From Lacibacter luteus (lineage in GTDB: Bacteria > Bacteroidota > Bacteroidia > Chitinophagales > Chitinophagaceae): 64,000 nt of DNA. The position numbers and the translations under genes were made by a program. The stretch spans positions 1 to 64,000 of the forward strand of contig NZ_SDHW01000001.1 of assembly GCF_004118265.1 (NCBI RefSeq), written 5' to 3'. Position 1 is the stretch's first letter; every line of letters starts with the position of its first letter. The notes beneath the pieces are model-generated. The model did not search any database and had not been told where the DNA came from. It saw only the letters and a list, made by a program, of their open reading frames with translations. This document shows positions 49,843 through 59,739 of this stretch, one piece after another.

Positions 49843-52449
49843 CTATTGATTGTCAGTTTGTTCAGTGTTTGCTTGTTCGTCGGTTGGCGTTATGTTTTCG
49901 TTAGATGATTCAGTGGTGGTATCCGTTGCATCGGCATTTTCAACATCAGTTACTTCTTCGTCTTCACTATCATCTAATCGTGTAATTGCTGCAATTTCAT
50001 CGCCATCATCAACACGAATCAGTTTTACACCCTGCGTTGCACGTCCTTGTTCGCTGATCTGTGCCACCTTCATCCGGATGGTAATTCCGCTCTTACAACT
50101 GATCATCAGGTCTTCTTTTTCGGTTACTTCAAGCATACCTACTAACGGACCTGTTTTATCGGTAACATTGATGGTTTTAACACCTTTACCGCCTCTATTG
50201 GTAATACGATACTCATCAACTGCCGTACGCTTACCATAGCCTTTTTCGCTTACCACCAATACCGTTCTGGTAGAGTCTTCCCTGTTTACACAAATCATAC
50301 CAACCACTTCGTCGCTTTCATCATCCACTTCAATACCTGCAACACCAATTGCACCCCGACCTGTTGGTCTTACTTTTTCTTCAGGGAAACGGATGGCCCG
50401 TCCGCTCTTCACCGCCATCATAATTTCGCTGTTACCATCGGTCATCTTTGCTTCCAGTAACTGGTCGCCTTCTACGATGGTAATAGCATTAACACCGGTT
50501 GCACGGCGTCTGCTAAAATCTTCTAAAAGTGTTTTCTTAATAATTCCTTTTCTTGTACACAGTACAATGTAGTGATTCTTCACAAATTCCTCATCGTCAA
50601 GATTAGCTACATCTATGATTGCTCTCACCTTATCATCCGGCGGTAATTGCATCAGGTTTTGTATAGCACGCCCCTTACTAGTTTTATCACCTTCAGGAAT
50701 TTCGTACGATTTCAGCCAGTAGCATCTTCCTTTTTCAGTAAAGAAAAGTAATGTGTGATGGGTAGATGCAACAAAGAGGTGTTCTACATAATCTTCTTCT
50801 CTTGTTTTACTGCCGATTGCTCCCCTGCCGCCACGTTTCTGCTGACGGTATTCTGTAGCCGAAGTACGTTTAATATAACCGTGGTGTGAGATGGTGATAA
50901 CCACATCTTCTTCTTTGATCAAATCTTCGATACGAACTTCGTTATCGAGGTAAGTGATCTCTGTTTTACGTTCATCTCCAAACTTATCTTTTACCTCCAG
51001 CAGTTCGGTCTTAATCAAATCGAAACGCATGCCTTCGTTCGACAGCAGTTCGTTCAGGTGGGCAATGAGTTTCATCAATTCATCATATTCCATCTTGATC
51101 TTATCACGCTCCATGCCTGTTAAACGCTGAAGTCGTAATTCAAGAATTGCTTTTGCCTGTATTTCATCAAGTCCCCATCCTGCATTGATAAGGTTATCTT
51201 TTGCAATATCGGGAGTAGCAGAACTGCGGATGAGTGCAATTACTTCATCGAGATGATCTAATGCAATCAAATAGCCTTGCAGGATATGCGCACGCTCCTG
51301 CGCTTTTCGTAATTCGTATTTGGTACGGCGCACAACCACTTCGTGACGGAACTCCACAAACTCTGAAATCATGTCTTTCAGGTTGAGCGTTTTCGGACGT
51401 CCTTTTACAAGTGCCACGTTGTTGATGCCGTAAGAAGTTTGCAGCTCGGTATATTTGAACAACTGGTTAATGATAACGTTTGCTACTGCATCACGTTTCA
51501 GATCAACCACAATACGTGTTCCTTCCTTCTGGTTACTTTCGTTGTTTACATGAACAATGCCTTCAATTACTTTATCGTTTACAAGCTGGCCGATCTTATC
51601 GGTCAAGGCATCACGGTTTACCTGGTAAGGAACTTCGGTAATGATGATCTGTTCACGACCACTGGTTTTTGTTTCAACCGATAATTTACCACGCAATACA
51701 ACACGGCCACGACCGGTGTGATAACCGGCTTTAATGCCTTCCATGCCAAAAATGGTTCCTGCAGTTGGAAAATCAGGAGCTTTAACGTAGTGCATCAATT
51801 CTTCAATGCTGATATCACGCTTATCGATGTACGCAACGCAACCATCAATAACTTCACTGAGGTTATGCGGCATCATGTTGGTAGCCATACCTACAGCAAT
51901 ACCACTTGAGCCATTTACAAGCAATTGCGGAATACGAGAAGGAAGCACAGATGGTTCTGTTTCCGAATCGTCGAAGTTATTATTGAAGTCGACTGTTTCT
52001 TTGTCGATATCGTTAAGCATACTTTCGGTAAGGCGCTCCATACGTACCTCTGTGTAACGCATTGCCGCCGGACCATCACCATCCTGGTTACCAAAGTTAC
52101 CCTGGCCATCAACCAATGTGTAACGCATGCTCCATTCCTGGGCCATACGCACCATGGCATCATATACCGAGCTGTCGCCATGCGGGTGATATTTACCCAG
52201 CACTTCACCAACTACCCTGGCACTTTTTTTATAGGCTTTGTTGTATTGAAGCCCTAATTCGTTCATGGCAAATAAAATGCGGCGATGAACAGGTTTTAAA
52301 CCGTCTCTTACATCGGGAAGTGCACGGCCAACAATTACCGACATCGAATAATCGATGTAGGCTGTTTTCATTTGCTCTTCAATATTAACCGGAATAATGC
52401 GGCCATTGCGATCCTGGCCGTTTTCCATTGTATTTTCTGTTTGATCCAT
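49843..52449 (-). CDS. gyrA: DNA gyrase subunit A
   Basis: The 868-residue subunit cleaves and rejoins DNA in type II topoisomerase gyrase. The N-terminal region has [31 protein letters not shown]; the catalytic Tyr is in RYTEVRM near residue 118. The quinolone-resistance region reads [20 protein letters not shown] near 75, with Ser and Asp at the E. coli 83 and 87 positions, i.e. the susceptible-type residues. The C-terminal beta-pinwheel contains the GyrA box [10 protein letters not shown] near residue 535. The tail (about 835-868) is acidic with many Asp, Glu and Thr. The start at 52449 follows the TATCTTTG promoter; the upstream in-frame TTG is inside that promoter. gyrB is not in the window. 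Confidence 0.95.
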   Translation of the reverse strand: MDQTENTMENGQDRNGRIIPVNIEEQMKTAYIDYSMSVIVGRALPDVRDGLKPVHRRILFAMNELGLQYNKAYKKSARVVGEVLGKYHPHGDSSVYDAMVRMAQEWSMRYTLVDGQGNFGNQDGDGPAAMRYTEVRMERLTESMLNDIDKETVDFNNNFDDSETEPSVLPSRIPQLLVNGSSGIAVGMATNMMPHNLSEVIDGCVAYIDKRDISIEELMHYVKAPDFPTAGTIFGMEGIKAGYHTGRGRVVLRGKLSVETKTSGREQIIITEVPYQVNRDALTDKIGQLVNDKVIEGIVHVNNESNQKEGTRIVVDLKRDAVANVIINQLFKYTELQTSYGINNVALVKGRPKTLNLKDMISEFVEFRHEVVVRRTKYELRKAQERAHILQGYLIALDHLDEVIALIRSSATPDIAKDNLINAGWGLDEIQAKAILELRLQRLTGMERDKIKMEYDELMKLIAHLNELLSNEGMRFDLIKTELLEVKDKFGDERKTEITYLDNEVRIEDLIKEEDVVITISHHGYIKRTSATEYRQQKRGGRGAIGSKTREEDYVEHLFVASTHHTLLFFTEKGRCYWLKSYEIPEGDKTSKGRAIQNLMQLPPDDKVRAIIDVANLDDEEFVKNHYIVLCTRKGIIKKTLLEDFSRRRATGVNAITIVEGDQLLEAKMTDGNSEIMMAVKSGRAIRFPEEKVRPTGRGAIGVAGIEVDDESDEVVGMICVNREDSTRTVLVVSEKGYGKRTAVDEYRITNRGGKGVKTINVTDKTGPLVGMLEVTEKEDLMISCKSGITIRMKVAQISEQGRATQGVKLIRVDDGDEIAAITRLDDSEDEEVTDVENADATDTTTESSNENITPTDEQANTEQTDNQ

Positions 52450-52467
52450 AGTAAAAAATAAAGCGGT

Positions 52468-52475
52468 CAAAGATA
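52468..52475 (-). promoter_or_regulatory. -7 element of gyrA
   Basis: CAAAGATA on the plus strand reads TATCTTTG on the minus strand, matching TAnnTTTG, 18 bp before ATG 52449. Confidence 0.55.
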
Positions 52476-52558
52476 CCGAAAAGCGAGGGCAATACGCACT
52501 TCAACAAGCGTTTATTTACACTGTTTTTCAACAAATTAACGGCCTATGTGGAAAAGAA

Positions 52559-52579
52559 AAGCCGGAGGATTTCCGGCTT
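52559..52579 (-). terminator. Intrinsic terminator of the PorG-like gene
   Basis: AAGCCGGA (52559-52566) and TCCGGCTT (52572-52579) form an 8-bp stem with a 5-base loop; it sits 11 bp after the stop of the minus-strand barrel gene. Confidence 0.65.
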
Positions 52580-52589
52580 CAAAAAATTA

Positions 52590-53471
52590 CTAAAAAACAT
52601 TGATCGGGCAGCCCAGTGAAGACCGCTTTCTTCCTCCTCTTCCTCCTCCTGAGTTACTTCGGTCGCCACCTGTAATTCTATAGCTGAGCGTAACACCTAA
52701 AAAGTAATAATTATCGTCGTATTGACTGCCACCTCTTACTTGTAAATTGGGTGGATAAGGATCGTTACTGTGCGTAGGCAGCTCCGGTGTACGGTACGAC
52801 ATCTCAACAGCTTTTGCACCACGATTCGCAAATAACACAGTCGGATCAACGTAGGTTTTGCTTACATCATCCATGTAATCCGTAAAGGTTTTGCGATAAC
52901 CTATTTCTACACCCACATCAAGCCTATCGGTTAGAACCATGCGTACGCCAAAGCCAACCGGAACGGCAAATTGTGTTAAGCTGTAAGGCTTCCTGTCGGG
53001 GTAGCCGGGCAAACCCTGTCCTTCTGTAGACAATGGTTTAAGGAAAACTTTATTACCTGTTTGATCGTATGCGTAAGGATTATAATAAAATCCTGCCAAT
53101 GCTCCGAAAACATAGGGAGAGAATGCACCTCTGTCCATACCAAGAAAATGATATTCTGCCCCGGCATGAAGCTCATAAATATTTGTACTGAAACTGAGAT
53201 TTCGCAATTGATTAAATGGATTGGTTTGAAAACGATCTTCGGCTCTTACGTTTGCAAAATGCAATCCACCACGCAACATGATGTAGGGATTAATATCGTA
53301 ACTGGCCCACAAACCAAGTGCATAACGTGCCTGCTGAAATGTTAATGGCTTTGCCTGCAGATCGCCATTGTAATTGGCCATACCGCCAAACAGATTTAAG
53401 CGAAGATCCTGTGCTGTTGAAAAAAGAAAAGACGAAGCGGTAAAAATGAGTGTCAGCAGTTTCTTTTGCAT
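52590..53471 (-). CDS. PorG-like outer membrane beta-barrel protein (DUF6089 type)
   Basis: The 293-residue protein has a signal peptide (residues 1-20, LFSTAQ) and a barrel-type mature part: LRLNLFGGMANYNGDLQ near residue 23, YALGLWASYDINPYIMLRGGLHFANV near 50, YELHAGAEYHFLGMDRGAFSPYVFGALAGF near 98 and a closing SYRIT strand. It resembles PorG/DUF6089 proteins, which are linked to the type IX secretion machine in Bacteroidota. The extreme C-terminus is unusual, with a Gly/Arg-rich stretch (SGGGRGGRKRSS) after the last strand and before GCPINVF. Exact identity with PorG is not certain. Monocistronic with its own terminator. Confidence 0.72.
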   Translation of the reverse strand: MQKKLLTLIFTASSFLFSTAQDLRLNLFGGMANYNGDLQAKPLTFQQARYALGLWASYDINPYIMLRGGLHFANVRAEDRFQTNPFNQLRNLSFSTNIYELHAGAEYHFLGMDRGAFSPYVFGALAGFYYNPYAYDQTGNKVFLKPLSTEGQGLPGYPDRKPYSLTQFAVPVGFGVRMVLTDRLDVGVEIGYRKTFTDYMDDVSKTYVDPTVLFANRGAKAVEMSYRTPELPTHSNDPYPPNLQVRGGSQYDDNYYFLGVTLSYRITGGDRSNSGGGRGGRKRSSLGCPINVF

Positions 53472-53610
53472 AGTATATAATTGTGCAAAAATAAAGCCAG
53501 TTTTAATTCAAATGTTGTTTTCCAAACATAGAAAAAATCATAGAACATCAAATTAAACAAATGCTTTGAATGAGGGATTTTAGTTAATCTTGCGGCCGTA
53601 AACGAAGCAT

Positions 53611-54666
53611 ATGAAAAATGATAACGGACAGTACTACCCCTCTTATTTGCAATTAGAAAAAATTCTCGACAGTCAGCACCCTTTAAGTTTTGAAGAAGGG
53701 CAAGCTCCTGCTCATGATGAAATGTTATTCATCATCATCCACCAGGCTTATGAACTGTGGTTTAAACAAATCTTATTTGAACTGGATTTTGTAAAAAAAG
53801 TATTCAGCAAAGAAAAAGTGGATGATAACAGCGAAGACCTGAACCTTTGCCGCCACCGTTTAAAGCGTGTTACAAGCATTCTTGCATTGCTCAATCAACA
53901 GGTAACGGTTCTGGATACAATGACGCCGATGGATTTCCTGGAGTTTCGTAACCTCCTCACTCCTGCTTCGGGTTTTCAAAGCAAACAGTTCCGCTTAATA
54001 GAAGCAACACTTGGGTTGAAAATGGAAAAGCGTCATCAGCATGATTATTACAAACGCACCAACGAAGGTGGTTTTGCACCGAATGATTTTAATGAAATCA
54101 ATTCAATTGAAGCTTCCAGAACCATTCTGCAGCTCATCAATCAATGGCTGGAACGTATGCCGTTCTTTGATGAAAAATTCTGGAAAGGTTATGCAGCACA
54201 ATATGCATCAACAGAACTTCATCCGTTCTGGAACGATTACCGGGCCATTTATGCCAACAGTTTAACGGAACGTGAACAACATAAGCTGGTTGATTTTGAT
54301 ACGCAGTTCATCCAGGAAAAGCAAGCAGATGGTTCTTTCAGCGATGCAGCTATGCGTACTGCATTGTTCATTATGCTGTACAGAGATTTTCCTGTGTTTC
54401 AAACTTCATTTCAGATTCTTGATACATTAATTGAAATTGATCATTGGCTGGCAGGCTGGCGACATAAACATTATGTGATGGTGCGTCGTATGATTGGTAT
54501 GCGTGTGGGCACAGGTAATACAAGTGGCGCCGGTTATTTAGAAGGTGCCGTGCAACAGCATTATATCTTTAAAGACCTGGCAGCACTTTCAACTTATTTG
54601 ATTGAACGGAGAAAGTTGCCGAAGCTTCCTGAAGAGTTGATCAAGGCGTTGGGATTTATTAGCTAA
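53611..54666 (+). CDS. kynA: Tryptophan 2,3-dioxygenase family protein
   Basis: The 351-residue haem enzyme opens the indole ring of tryptophan to N-formylkynurenine. HDEMLFIIIHQAYELWFKQILFEL near residue 35 is the family's first block, with the substrate-binding His/Phe/Tyr. TPMDFLEFRNLLTPASGFQSKQFRLIE near 110 has the Arg that binds the carboxylate, and WRHKHYVMVRRMIGMRVGTGNTSGAGYLEGAV near 287 contains the proximal haem His and the GTGGTSG-like loop. The length exceeds the E. coli-type enzyme (about 280). Later kynurenine genes are not adjacent. It has its own promoter-like element and a terminator at 54741-54774. Confidence 0.88.
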   Translation: MKNDNGQYYPSYLQLEKILDSQHPLSFEEGQAPAHDEMLFIIIHQAYELWFKQILFELDFVKKVFSKEKVDDNSEDLNLCRHRLKRVTSILALLNQQVTVLDTMTPMDFLEFRNLLTPASGFQSKQFRLIEATLGLKMEKRHQHDYYKRTNEGGFAPNDFNEINSIEASRTILQLINQWLERMPFFDEKFWKGYAAQYASTELHPFWNDYRAIYANSLTEREQHKLVDFDTQFIQEKQADGSFSDAAMRTALFIMLYRDFPVFQTSFQILDTLIEIDHWLAGWRHKHYVMVRRMIGMRVGTGNTSGAGYLEGAVQQHYIFKDLAALSTYLIERRKLPKLPEELIKALGFIS

Positions 54667-54740
54667 GAGATTGAAGAAAGAAAAAAAGATGTAAGAGATA
54701 ATATAGATGTGGTAAAAGAATCATTGCTTTATTTCAATAA

Positions 54741-54774
54741 AAAAGAGGGAATACATATTTGTAATCCCTCTTTT
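54741..54774. terminator. Terminator between kynA and the GH13 gene
   Basis: AAAAGAGGGA (54741-54750) pairs with TCCCTCTTTT (54765-54774), followed by ATTTTT; the reverse side has AATAA, so it can serve both convergent genes. Confidence 0.7.
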
Positions 54775-54800
54775 ATTTTTCTCCTTCTTTATCTCTTAGT

Positions 54801-56165
54801 TCAATAGCTGTAAACTAAATAACCCCATGGTGCTAAAGTAAAATCCTGTCCATCGGTTAAATGTTCGTGTTTGTTGGCAAAGATATTTTGTGTTTCGCCC
54901 GCAATAGCACCTTGCAGTTTTGTTGTTTGTGGTTTATTTGAAAGATTGAAGATCACCAAAACTTTCTTTCCTCCCTTCTCCCTTGTATAAGCAAACACAG
55001 CTTCATCGTTTGAAGATTGCAGTTTTGTGTAAGCTGCATCAACAGCTAATGCAGGCGTGCTCTTACGTAGTGCAAGTAATGTTTTATAAAAAGCAGCACG
55101 TTGATATTTACCAAACGTGATCGTGTCTTTATAGAAAAATGAAATAGAATCAAGAAAAGGTTCTTCCTGTCCGCTGTAAATTAACGGCAATGTATTTTTC
55201 CATGTTTGTGATAGCACTGCAAACGGCGCATGTATTTCGCCGGGCATGGTTTCATAGTCGGCTTTGTTCCAGCTGTTTTCATCATGATTGCTGGTGAAAT
55301 ACATTTTAATGTAGTTGGGGTTATAAGTTTCATCCAAATGACGAAGCACAGTATCAAGCACTTTCGGACTCGCCTCTCCTTTTGCTACTTTCTTCATCTT
55401 TGCAAAACCATCCCAACCATAGCTTGCATGAAAGCCTGCATCGTGTAACCAGGCCACATCACCTTCGGCCAGCATAAAAATATCGGGCTTTACTGTTTTT
55501 AGTTCAGCAATGCATTTTTGCCAAAAGCTACGTGGTACTTCCATCGCCACATCGCAACGGAAGCCATCGATCTTTGTTTCGGTTAACCAGAATTTCATGG
55601 CGTTGATCATGCTATCGTGCAAAACAGGATTCCAAAAGTTAAGATCACGTGTATCACTCCAATCGAATGCAAATGCCAATGTGCCATCCGCTTTTTTTAC
55701 AAAGAAATCAGGATTGCTTTGTATCCATCTGTTATCAGCACCGGTATGATTTGCTACCCAATCGGTAATCACTTTAAAACCTAATTCATGGGCTTTGTTC
55801 ACCAGGCTTTTCCAATCATCCATTGTTCCAAATTCCGGATTAACTGCGGTGTAATCTGCTACTGCATAATAACTGCCTAATACGCCTTTACGGTCTGCTT
55901 TGCTGATGGGTGTAATGGGCATAAACCAAAGTATTTCCGCTCCCATTTCTTTTAAACGTGGCAGATTTGCTTCAAAGGCTTTAAATGTTCCTTCGGGTGT
56001 ATATTGGCGCACATTTACTTCGTAGATATTTGATTGCAGTACATAAGATGGCACAGTGTGTGCAGCAGTTTGTTCGGCCTTCTTGTCTGATAGATTGGTA
56101 CACGAACTAAACAGAACAGCAAAGGCTGTAACTGCACTCATGAATTTTTTGCTTGGCATAATCAA
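54801..56165 (-). CDS. GH13 alpha-amylase-family lipoprotein
   Basis: The 454-residue protein has a lipoprotein signal (lipobox FSSC, Cys near residue 22) and a GH13 catalytic barrel. Conserved regions: VITDWVANHTGADNRW near residue 134 (region I), GFRCDVAMEVP near 199 with the catalytic Asp nucleophile (region II), IFMLAEGDVAW near 228 with the acid/base Glu (region III) and FTSNHDENSW near 288 with the stabilising Asp (region IV). The C-terminal beta domain (about 375-454) closes the enzyme. It would hydrolyse alpha-1,4-glucans at the cell surface or in the periplasm. No susCD genes are adjacent. Confidence 0.88.
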   Translation of the reverse strand: MIMPSKKFMSAVTAFAVLFSSCTNLSDKKAEQTAAHTVPSYVLQSNIYEVNVRQYTPEGTFKAFEANLPRLKEMGAEILWFMPITPISKADRKGVLGSYYAVADYTAVNPEFGTMDDWKSLVNKAHELGFKVITDWVANHTGADNRWIQSNPDFFVKKADGTLAFAFDWSDTRDLNFWNPVLHDSMINAMKFWLTETKIDGFRCDVAMEVPRSFWQKCIAELKTVKPDIFMLAEGDVAWLHDAGFHASYGWDGFAKMKKVAKGEASPKVLDTVLRHLDETYNPNYIKMYFTSNHDENSWNKADYETMPGEIHAPFAVLSQTWKNTLPLIYSGQEEPFLDSISFFYKDTITFGKYQRAAFYKTLLALRKSTPALAVDAAYTKLQSSNDEAVFAYTREKGGKKVLVIFNLSNKPQTTKLQGAIAGETQNIFANKHEHLTDGQDFTLAPWGYLVYSY

Positions 56166-56279
56166 TAGTTTGGAAGAGGAAATTTAGACACTTTTTGAAT
56201 ACGGATTTCAAAAACCATGAAGAACAATTCCTTTTTAATTCCTGCCTCTGTTAAGTATTTTAAATTAAAACCAAGGTAT

Positions 56280-56900
56280 ATGAAACAACTGTTAACAACA
56301 GTGCTTTCCTGTTTCTTTGTTACAGTGCAGGCAGCACAATATAATGTTACAATCGTTGGAACAGCCTACTCGCCAAGTACAGTTACGGTAAACGTAGGCG
56401 ACCAGGTAATTATTGAAGCAAGTGGTTCTCATCCGCTGTTACAGGTAAGCCAGGCCAGCTGGGATGCCAATGAAGCTACACAACTATCAGGTGGGTTTTC
56501 TTCCACATCCAATTATACATTAACCATTACAGCAGGCATGGCCGGCACAACTATTTATTATGGTTGTAGCGCACATTTCAGCTCGGGAATGAAAGGACAG
56601 ATTGTTGTAAATGTTGTATCGGGGATTAGTGAAAATAATGTACGGGACTTTAATTTCACTGTTTATCCCAACCCGGTGAGTGCAGATGCGTGGATCAATA
56701 TTTATCTAAAAAAGTCAGAGAGAGTTTCAATACAGGTGTACGATCTTGCCGGACGTATTGTGCATACGTTTATCGATCAGCAAATGAAAGCAGGAGAACT
56801 TACGATGTCGTTCTCTTTAACCAATCTTGCCAAAGGAAATTACATTGTACAGATGCGGAACGGAAATGAGCGAATGCAAAAACAGATCGTCATCCGCTGA
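56280..56900 (+). CDS. Secreted cupredoxin-like protein with type IX sorting domain
   Basis: From ATG 56280 the protein has 206 residues with a signal peptide (residues 1-18, TVQAAQ). Residues about 20-115 form a plastocyanin-like domain: NVTIVGTAYSPSTVTVNVGDQVI, a His in SGSHPLLQV and the copper loop CSAHFSSGM (Cys, His three residues later, Met eight residues later), matching a type 1 copper site. Residues about 125-206 form the T9SS type A sorting domain, with FTVYPNPVSADAWINI, VSIQVYDLAGRIVHTF and ending in a KQIVIR strand. The product is exported through the type IX system, probably as a surface or secreted electron-transfer or copper protein. An upstream ATG at 56217 lacks a signal-peptide layout. 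Confidence 0.82.
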   Translation: MKQLLTTVLSCFFVTVQAAQYNVTIVGTAYSPSTVTVNVGDQVIIEASGSHPLLQVSQASWDANEATQLSGGFSSTSNYTLTITAGMAGTTIYYGCSAHFSSGMKGQIVVNVVSGISENNVRDFNFTVYPNPVSADAWINIYLKKSERVSIQVYDLAGRIVHTFIDQQMKAGELTMSFSLTNLAKGNYIVQMRNGNERMQKQIVIR

Positions 56901-56904
56901 GTTA

Positions 56905-58032
56905 TCAAATAAGTGTTTTCAACTTTTGAACTACAGCATCCACTTCTTCTTTTGTATTGTATTTACTAAAGGAAAAACGAACAGGAATCTGGTTGGGGTT
57001 ACTGTTAATGGCACGAATTACATGGGAGCCTTGTTGTGCACCGCTTGTACAGGCACTGCCGCCCGATGCACAAATACCATCCATATCAAGGTTCATCAAC
57101 AGCATTTCAGATTTTTCCGATTTAGGGAAGCTTGCATTTAACACGGTATAGTTACTTCTGCCCATTGGATCGCCATTGAAGCTTACGCCTTTAATGTGTT
57201 TCTTTAATTGTTCGATCATGTAATACTTGATGCCTTGGATATAAGCACTTTCTTCTTCCAGTTTTTCTGTAGCAATTTGTAATGCTTTTGCAAAGCCAAC
57301 AATACCATACACATTCTCTGTACCTGCACGCATGTTACGTTCCTGTCCGCCACCATGGATATAAGGTTTGATGTGTACATTTTCGTTGATGTATAACAAT
57401 CCTGCACCTTTTGGTCCATGGAATTTATGCGCTGAACCACTGATGAAATGCACGGGTGTGCTGCGCAGATCGAAGTTGAAGTGGCCGATGGTTTGTACCG
57501 TATCGGAATGAAAAATGGCGTTGTATAATTTACAAAGATTACCTACGGCATGCAGATCGGTAATGTTGCCGATCTCATTGTTGGCATGCATCAAGGTTAC
57601 TAATGTTTTTTCTTCGCTTGCAGCCAGAAGTTGTTCAAGGTGCTCCAGATCAATATGACCATTGGGCAAAAGATCAACATAGCTTACTTTGGCTTCATCA
57701 CGGTTATCGAGATACTCAACAGTGTGTAATGTAGCGTGGTGTTCTATTTTAGAGGTGATGATGCGTTTGCAACCAAGATCACGAACAGATGCTGTGATGG
57801 CTGTATTTGAACTTTCGGTACCACCGCTGGTAAAGAAAATTTCTGCCGGGTGTGCATTCAAAATTTTTGCCACGCTTTTACGGGCATTTTCAATGGCTAA
57901 TCTTGTTTCACGACCAAAGGAATAGATCGATGAAGGATTACCAAACCCGTTTTGCAGAAAAGGTAACATAGCTTCTACTACCTGGGGATCAATAGCTGTT
58001 GTGGCGGCGTTGTCGAAATAAATACGGTTCAT
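56905..58032 (-). CDS. Cysteine desulfurase (IscS/NifS family)
   Basis: The 375-residue PLP enzyme takes sulfur from cysteine for Fe-S clusters and tRNA thiolation. YFDNAATTAIDPQVVEAMLPFL begins the fold. FTSGGTESSNTAI is near residue 68, the His of SKIEHHATLH near 95, MHANNEIGNI near 148 and the Schiff-base Lys in ISGSAHKFHGPKGAGLLY near 200. The catalytic Cys is in CASGGSACTSG near 325, in a long mobile loop as in the IscS (class I) group. It is a single gene, convergent with the cupredoxin gene (4-bp gap), and far from the IscA-type gene at 20.3 kb. IscS or another group I enzyme cannot be separated. Confidence 0.9.
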   Translation of the reverse strand: MNRIYFDNAATTAIDPQVVEAMLPFLQNGFGNPSSIYSFGRETRLAIENARKSVAKILNAHPAEIFFTSGGTESSNTAITASVRDLGCKRIITSKIEHHATLHTVEYLDNRDEAKVSYVDLLPNGHIDLEHLEQLLAASEEKTLVTLMHANNEIGNITDLHAVGNLCKLYNAIFHSDTVQTIGHFNFDLRSTPVHFISGSAHKFHGPKGAGLLYINENVHIKPYIHGGGQERNMRAGTENVYGIVGFAKALQIATEKLEEESAYIQGIKYYMIEQLKKHIKGVSFNGDPMGRSNYTVLNASFPKSEKSEMLLMNLDMDGICASGGSACTSGAQQGSHVIRAINSNPNQIPVRFSFSKYNTKEEVDAVVQKLKTLI

Positions 58033-58110
58033 ACACAGAAAAATAGAGTTGCAAAGATAAGGTGATTACTATCGATTATTAGCTCAATCAAACATGTTGA
58101 CTTAAAGATT

Positions 58111-58188
58111 ATGGCGCAGAGAAATAAGAAACCGAAGTTTGCGCAGAGGGCTCTGCGTAAACTTCTTTAACTCCTTTCTTTGCGCCAT
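58111..58188. repeat. Long imperfect palindrome upstream of the cysteine desulfurase
   Basis: ATGGCGCA (58111-58118) faces TGCGCCAT (58181-58188) as the outer arm. The inner arm GAAGTTTGCGCAGAG (58134-58148) pairs with CTCTGCGTAAACTTC (58151-58165) with a single G-T type mismatch. No coding capacity. It is probably a dispersed repeat; it lies between two minus-strand genes, the cysteine desulfurase and the phosphoglucosamine mutase. Confidence 0.6.
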
Positions 58189-58222
58189 AAAAATAAATTC
58201 ATGTAGTAAACAGATGGAGGGG

Positions 58223-59593
58223 TTACATCAACCCTTTAATCACCTCCATCACTTCGTTTGCCAATGCATCCGCCTTTTCTATTGTTGATGCTTCAGAATA
58301 AACACGAATGATGGGCTCTGTATTGCTGCTGCGTAAATGCACCCAGCTTTTATCAAACTCGATCTTTACGCCATCAACGGTATTCACAGGTTGTGCTGCG
58401 TATTGTATTTTTACTTTTTCAAGAATCGCTTTTACATCAGTGCCTTTTGGCAGATCGATCTTTTGCTTACTCATGAAATAGTCCGGATAGGTTTTGCGAA
58501 GTGCCGAAGTACTCAATCCGGTTTGTGCAAGATGCGTTAAGAACAACGCAATACCAACCAATGCATCCCTGCCGTAATGCAATTGCGGATCAATGATGCC
58601 GCCATTGCCTTCGCCGCCGATCACTGCATTTACTTCTTTCATCATCTTCACCACATTCACCTCTCCTACTGCACTGGCAAAATATTCGCCGCCATGTTTC
58701 TCTGTTACATCTTTCAATGCACGGGTTGATGAGAGATTGGAAACAGTATTTCCTTTTTGTTTTGATAAGATATAATCTGCAACAGCAACCAAAGTGTATT
58801 CTTCACCAAACAAACTGCCATCATCACTTACAAAGCAAAGACGGTCCACATCGGGATCAACTGCAATACCCAAATGAGCTTTTTGATCAACAACTGCTTT
58901 GCAGAGATCAACCAGGTTTTCGGCCAATGGTTCAGGGTTGTGTGCAAAGTTGCCGTGCATTTCTGCATTCAGTACTGTAATATCAGTAACACCCAATGCA
59001 TGTAATAAAGCAGGCACTGCTTCTGCTCCTGAACTGTTGATGGCATCGAGTACCACTTTAAATTTCTTTTCAGCAATGATCTTTTTATCAACTAAGGGAT
59101 GAGCCAAAATTGCATCAATATGTTGTTGCAGTAAAGTTGTACCAACTGCATAAGAACCTAACTCATCAACTGCTGCAAAATCAAATGCTTCTTTTTCTGC
59201 TATGCCCAGCATTTGCTGTCCCAGTTCGGCACTGATGAACTCACCTTTTTCATTCAACAGCTTTAATGCATTCCATTGTTTGGGGTTATGTGATGCGGTG
59301 AGGATAATGCCGCCATCTGCTTTTTCAAATACAACCGCCATTTCAACGGTGGGTGTTGTGCTTAAACCAAGATCAATTACATGCAAGCCCATTCCCTGCA
59401 ATGTATTCACCACAAGGCTACGCACCATTTCGCCGCTCATACGTCCATCACGACCAACGATTACTTTTTTGCCCTTGCCTAAAATGGTAGCATACGCTGC
59501 TGTGAATTTTACAATATCAACAGGAGTAAGATTATCGCCGGGTGCACCACCAATAGTACCACGAATACCGGAGATCGATTTCATTAAAGCCAT
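58223..59593 (-). CDS. glmM: Phosphoglucosamine mutase-type enzyme
   Basis: The 456-residue enzyme is an alpha-D-phosphohexomutase that interconverts glucosamine 6- and 1-phosphate on the route to UDP-GlcNAc. The N-terminal ISGIRGTIGG is typical. The phosphoserine loop ILTASHNPKQWNALK near residue 98 holds the catalytic Ser, the metal loop IAVDPDVDRLCF near 247 the three Asp residues, and GGEGNGGIIDP near 322 the sugar-binding Glu/Ser loop; SNTEPIIRVYSEA near 420 binds phosphate. In Bacteroidota this group is annotated as GlmM but could also act as a phosphomannomutase, so the gene name is probable, not certain. Its start is followed by low-complexity AT-rich repeats. Confidence 0.82.
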   Translation of the reverse strand: MALMKSISGIRGTIGGAPGDNLTPVDIVKFTAAYATILGKGKKVIVGRDGRMSGEMVRSLVVNTLQGMGLHVIDLGLSTTPTVEMAVVFEKADGGIILTASHNPKQWNALKLLNEKGEFISAELGQQMLGIAEKEAFDFAAVDELGSYAVGTTLLQQHIDAILAHPLVDKKIIAEKKFKVVLDAINSSGAEAVPALLHALGVTDITVLNAEMHGNFAHNPEPLAENLVDLCKAVVDQKAHLGIAVDPDVDRLCFVSDDGSLFGEEYTLVAVADYILSKQKGNTVSNLSSTRALKDVTEKHGGEYFASAVGEVNVVKMMKEVNAVIGGEGNGGIIDPQLHYGRDALVGIALFLTHLAQTGLSTSALRKTYPDYFMSKQKIDLPKGTDVKAILEKVKIQYAAQPVNTVDGVKIEFDKSWVHLRSSNTEPIIRVYSEASTIEKADALANEVMEVIKGLM

Positions 59594-59596
59594 AAG

Positions 59597-59637
59597 TGAT
59601 TTATGATTTCGGATTTACGATTTATGATTTATGATTT
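59597..59637. repeat. AT-rich short tandem repeats upstream of glmM
   Basis: The heptamer (T)ATGATTT and variants recur about six times in 41 bp. A similar stretch with AGTTTAT variants is at 59700-59730. Non-coding; probably low-complexity spacer. Confidence 0.4.
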
Positions 59638-59739
59638 GCTGCGAAGGTAATGGTTGTTGTTTGTTTGAAAAGGCATGGTGCAACCGTATGCGTGGATATT
59701 AGTTTATGGTTTATAGTTTTTAGTTTATTGTTGGTGAGA

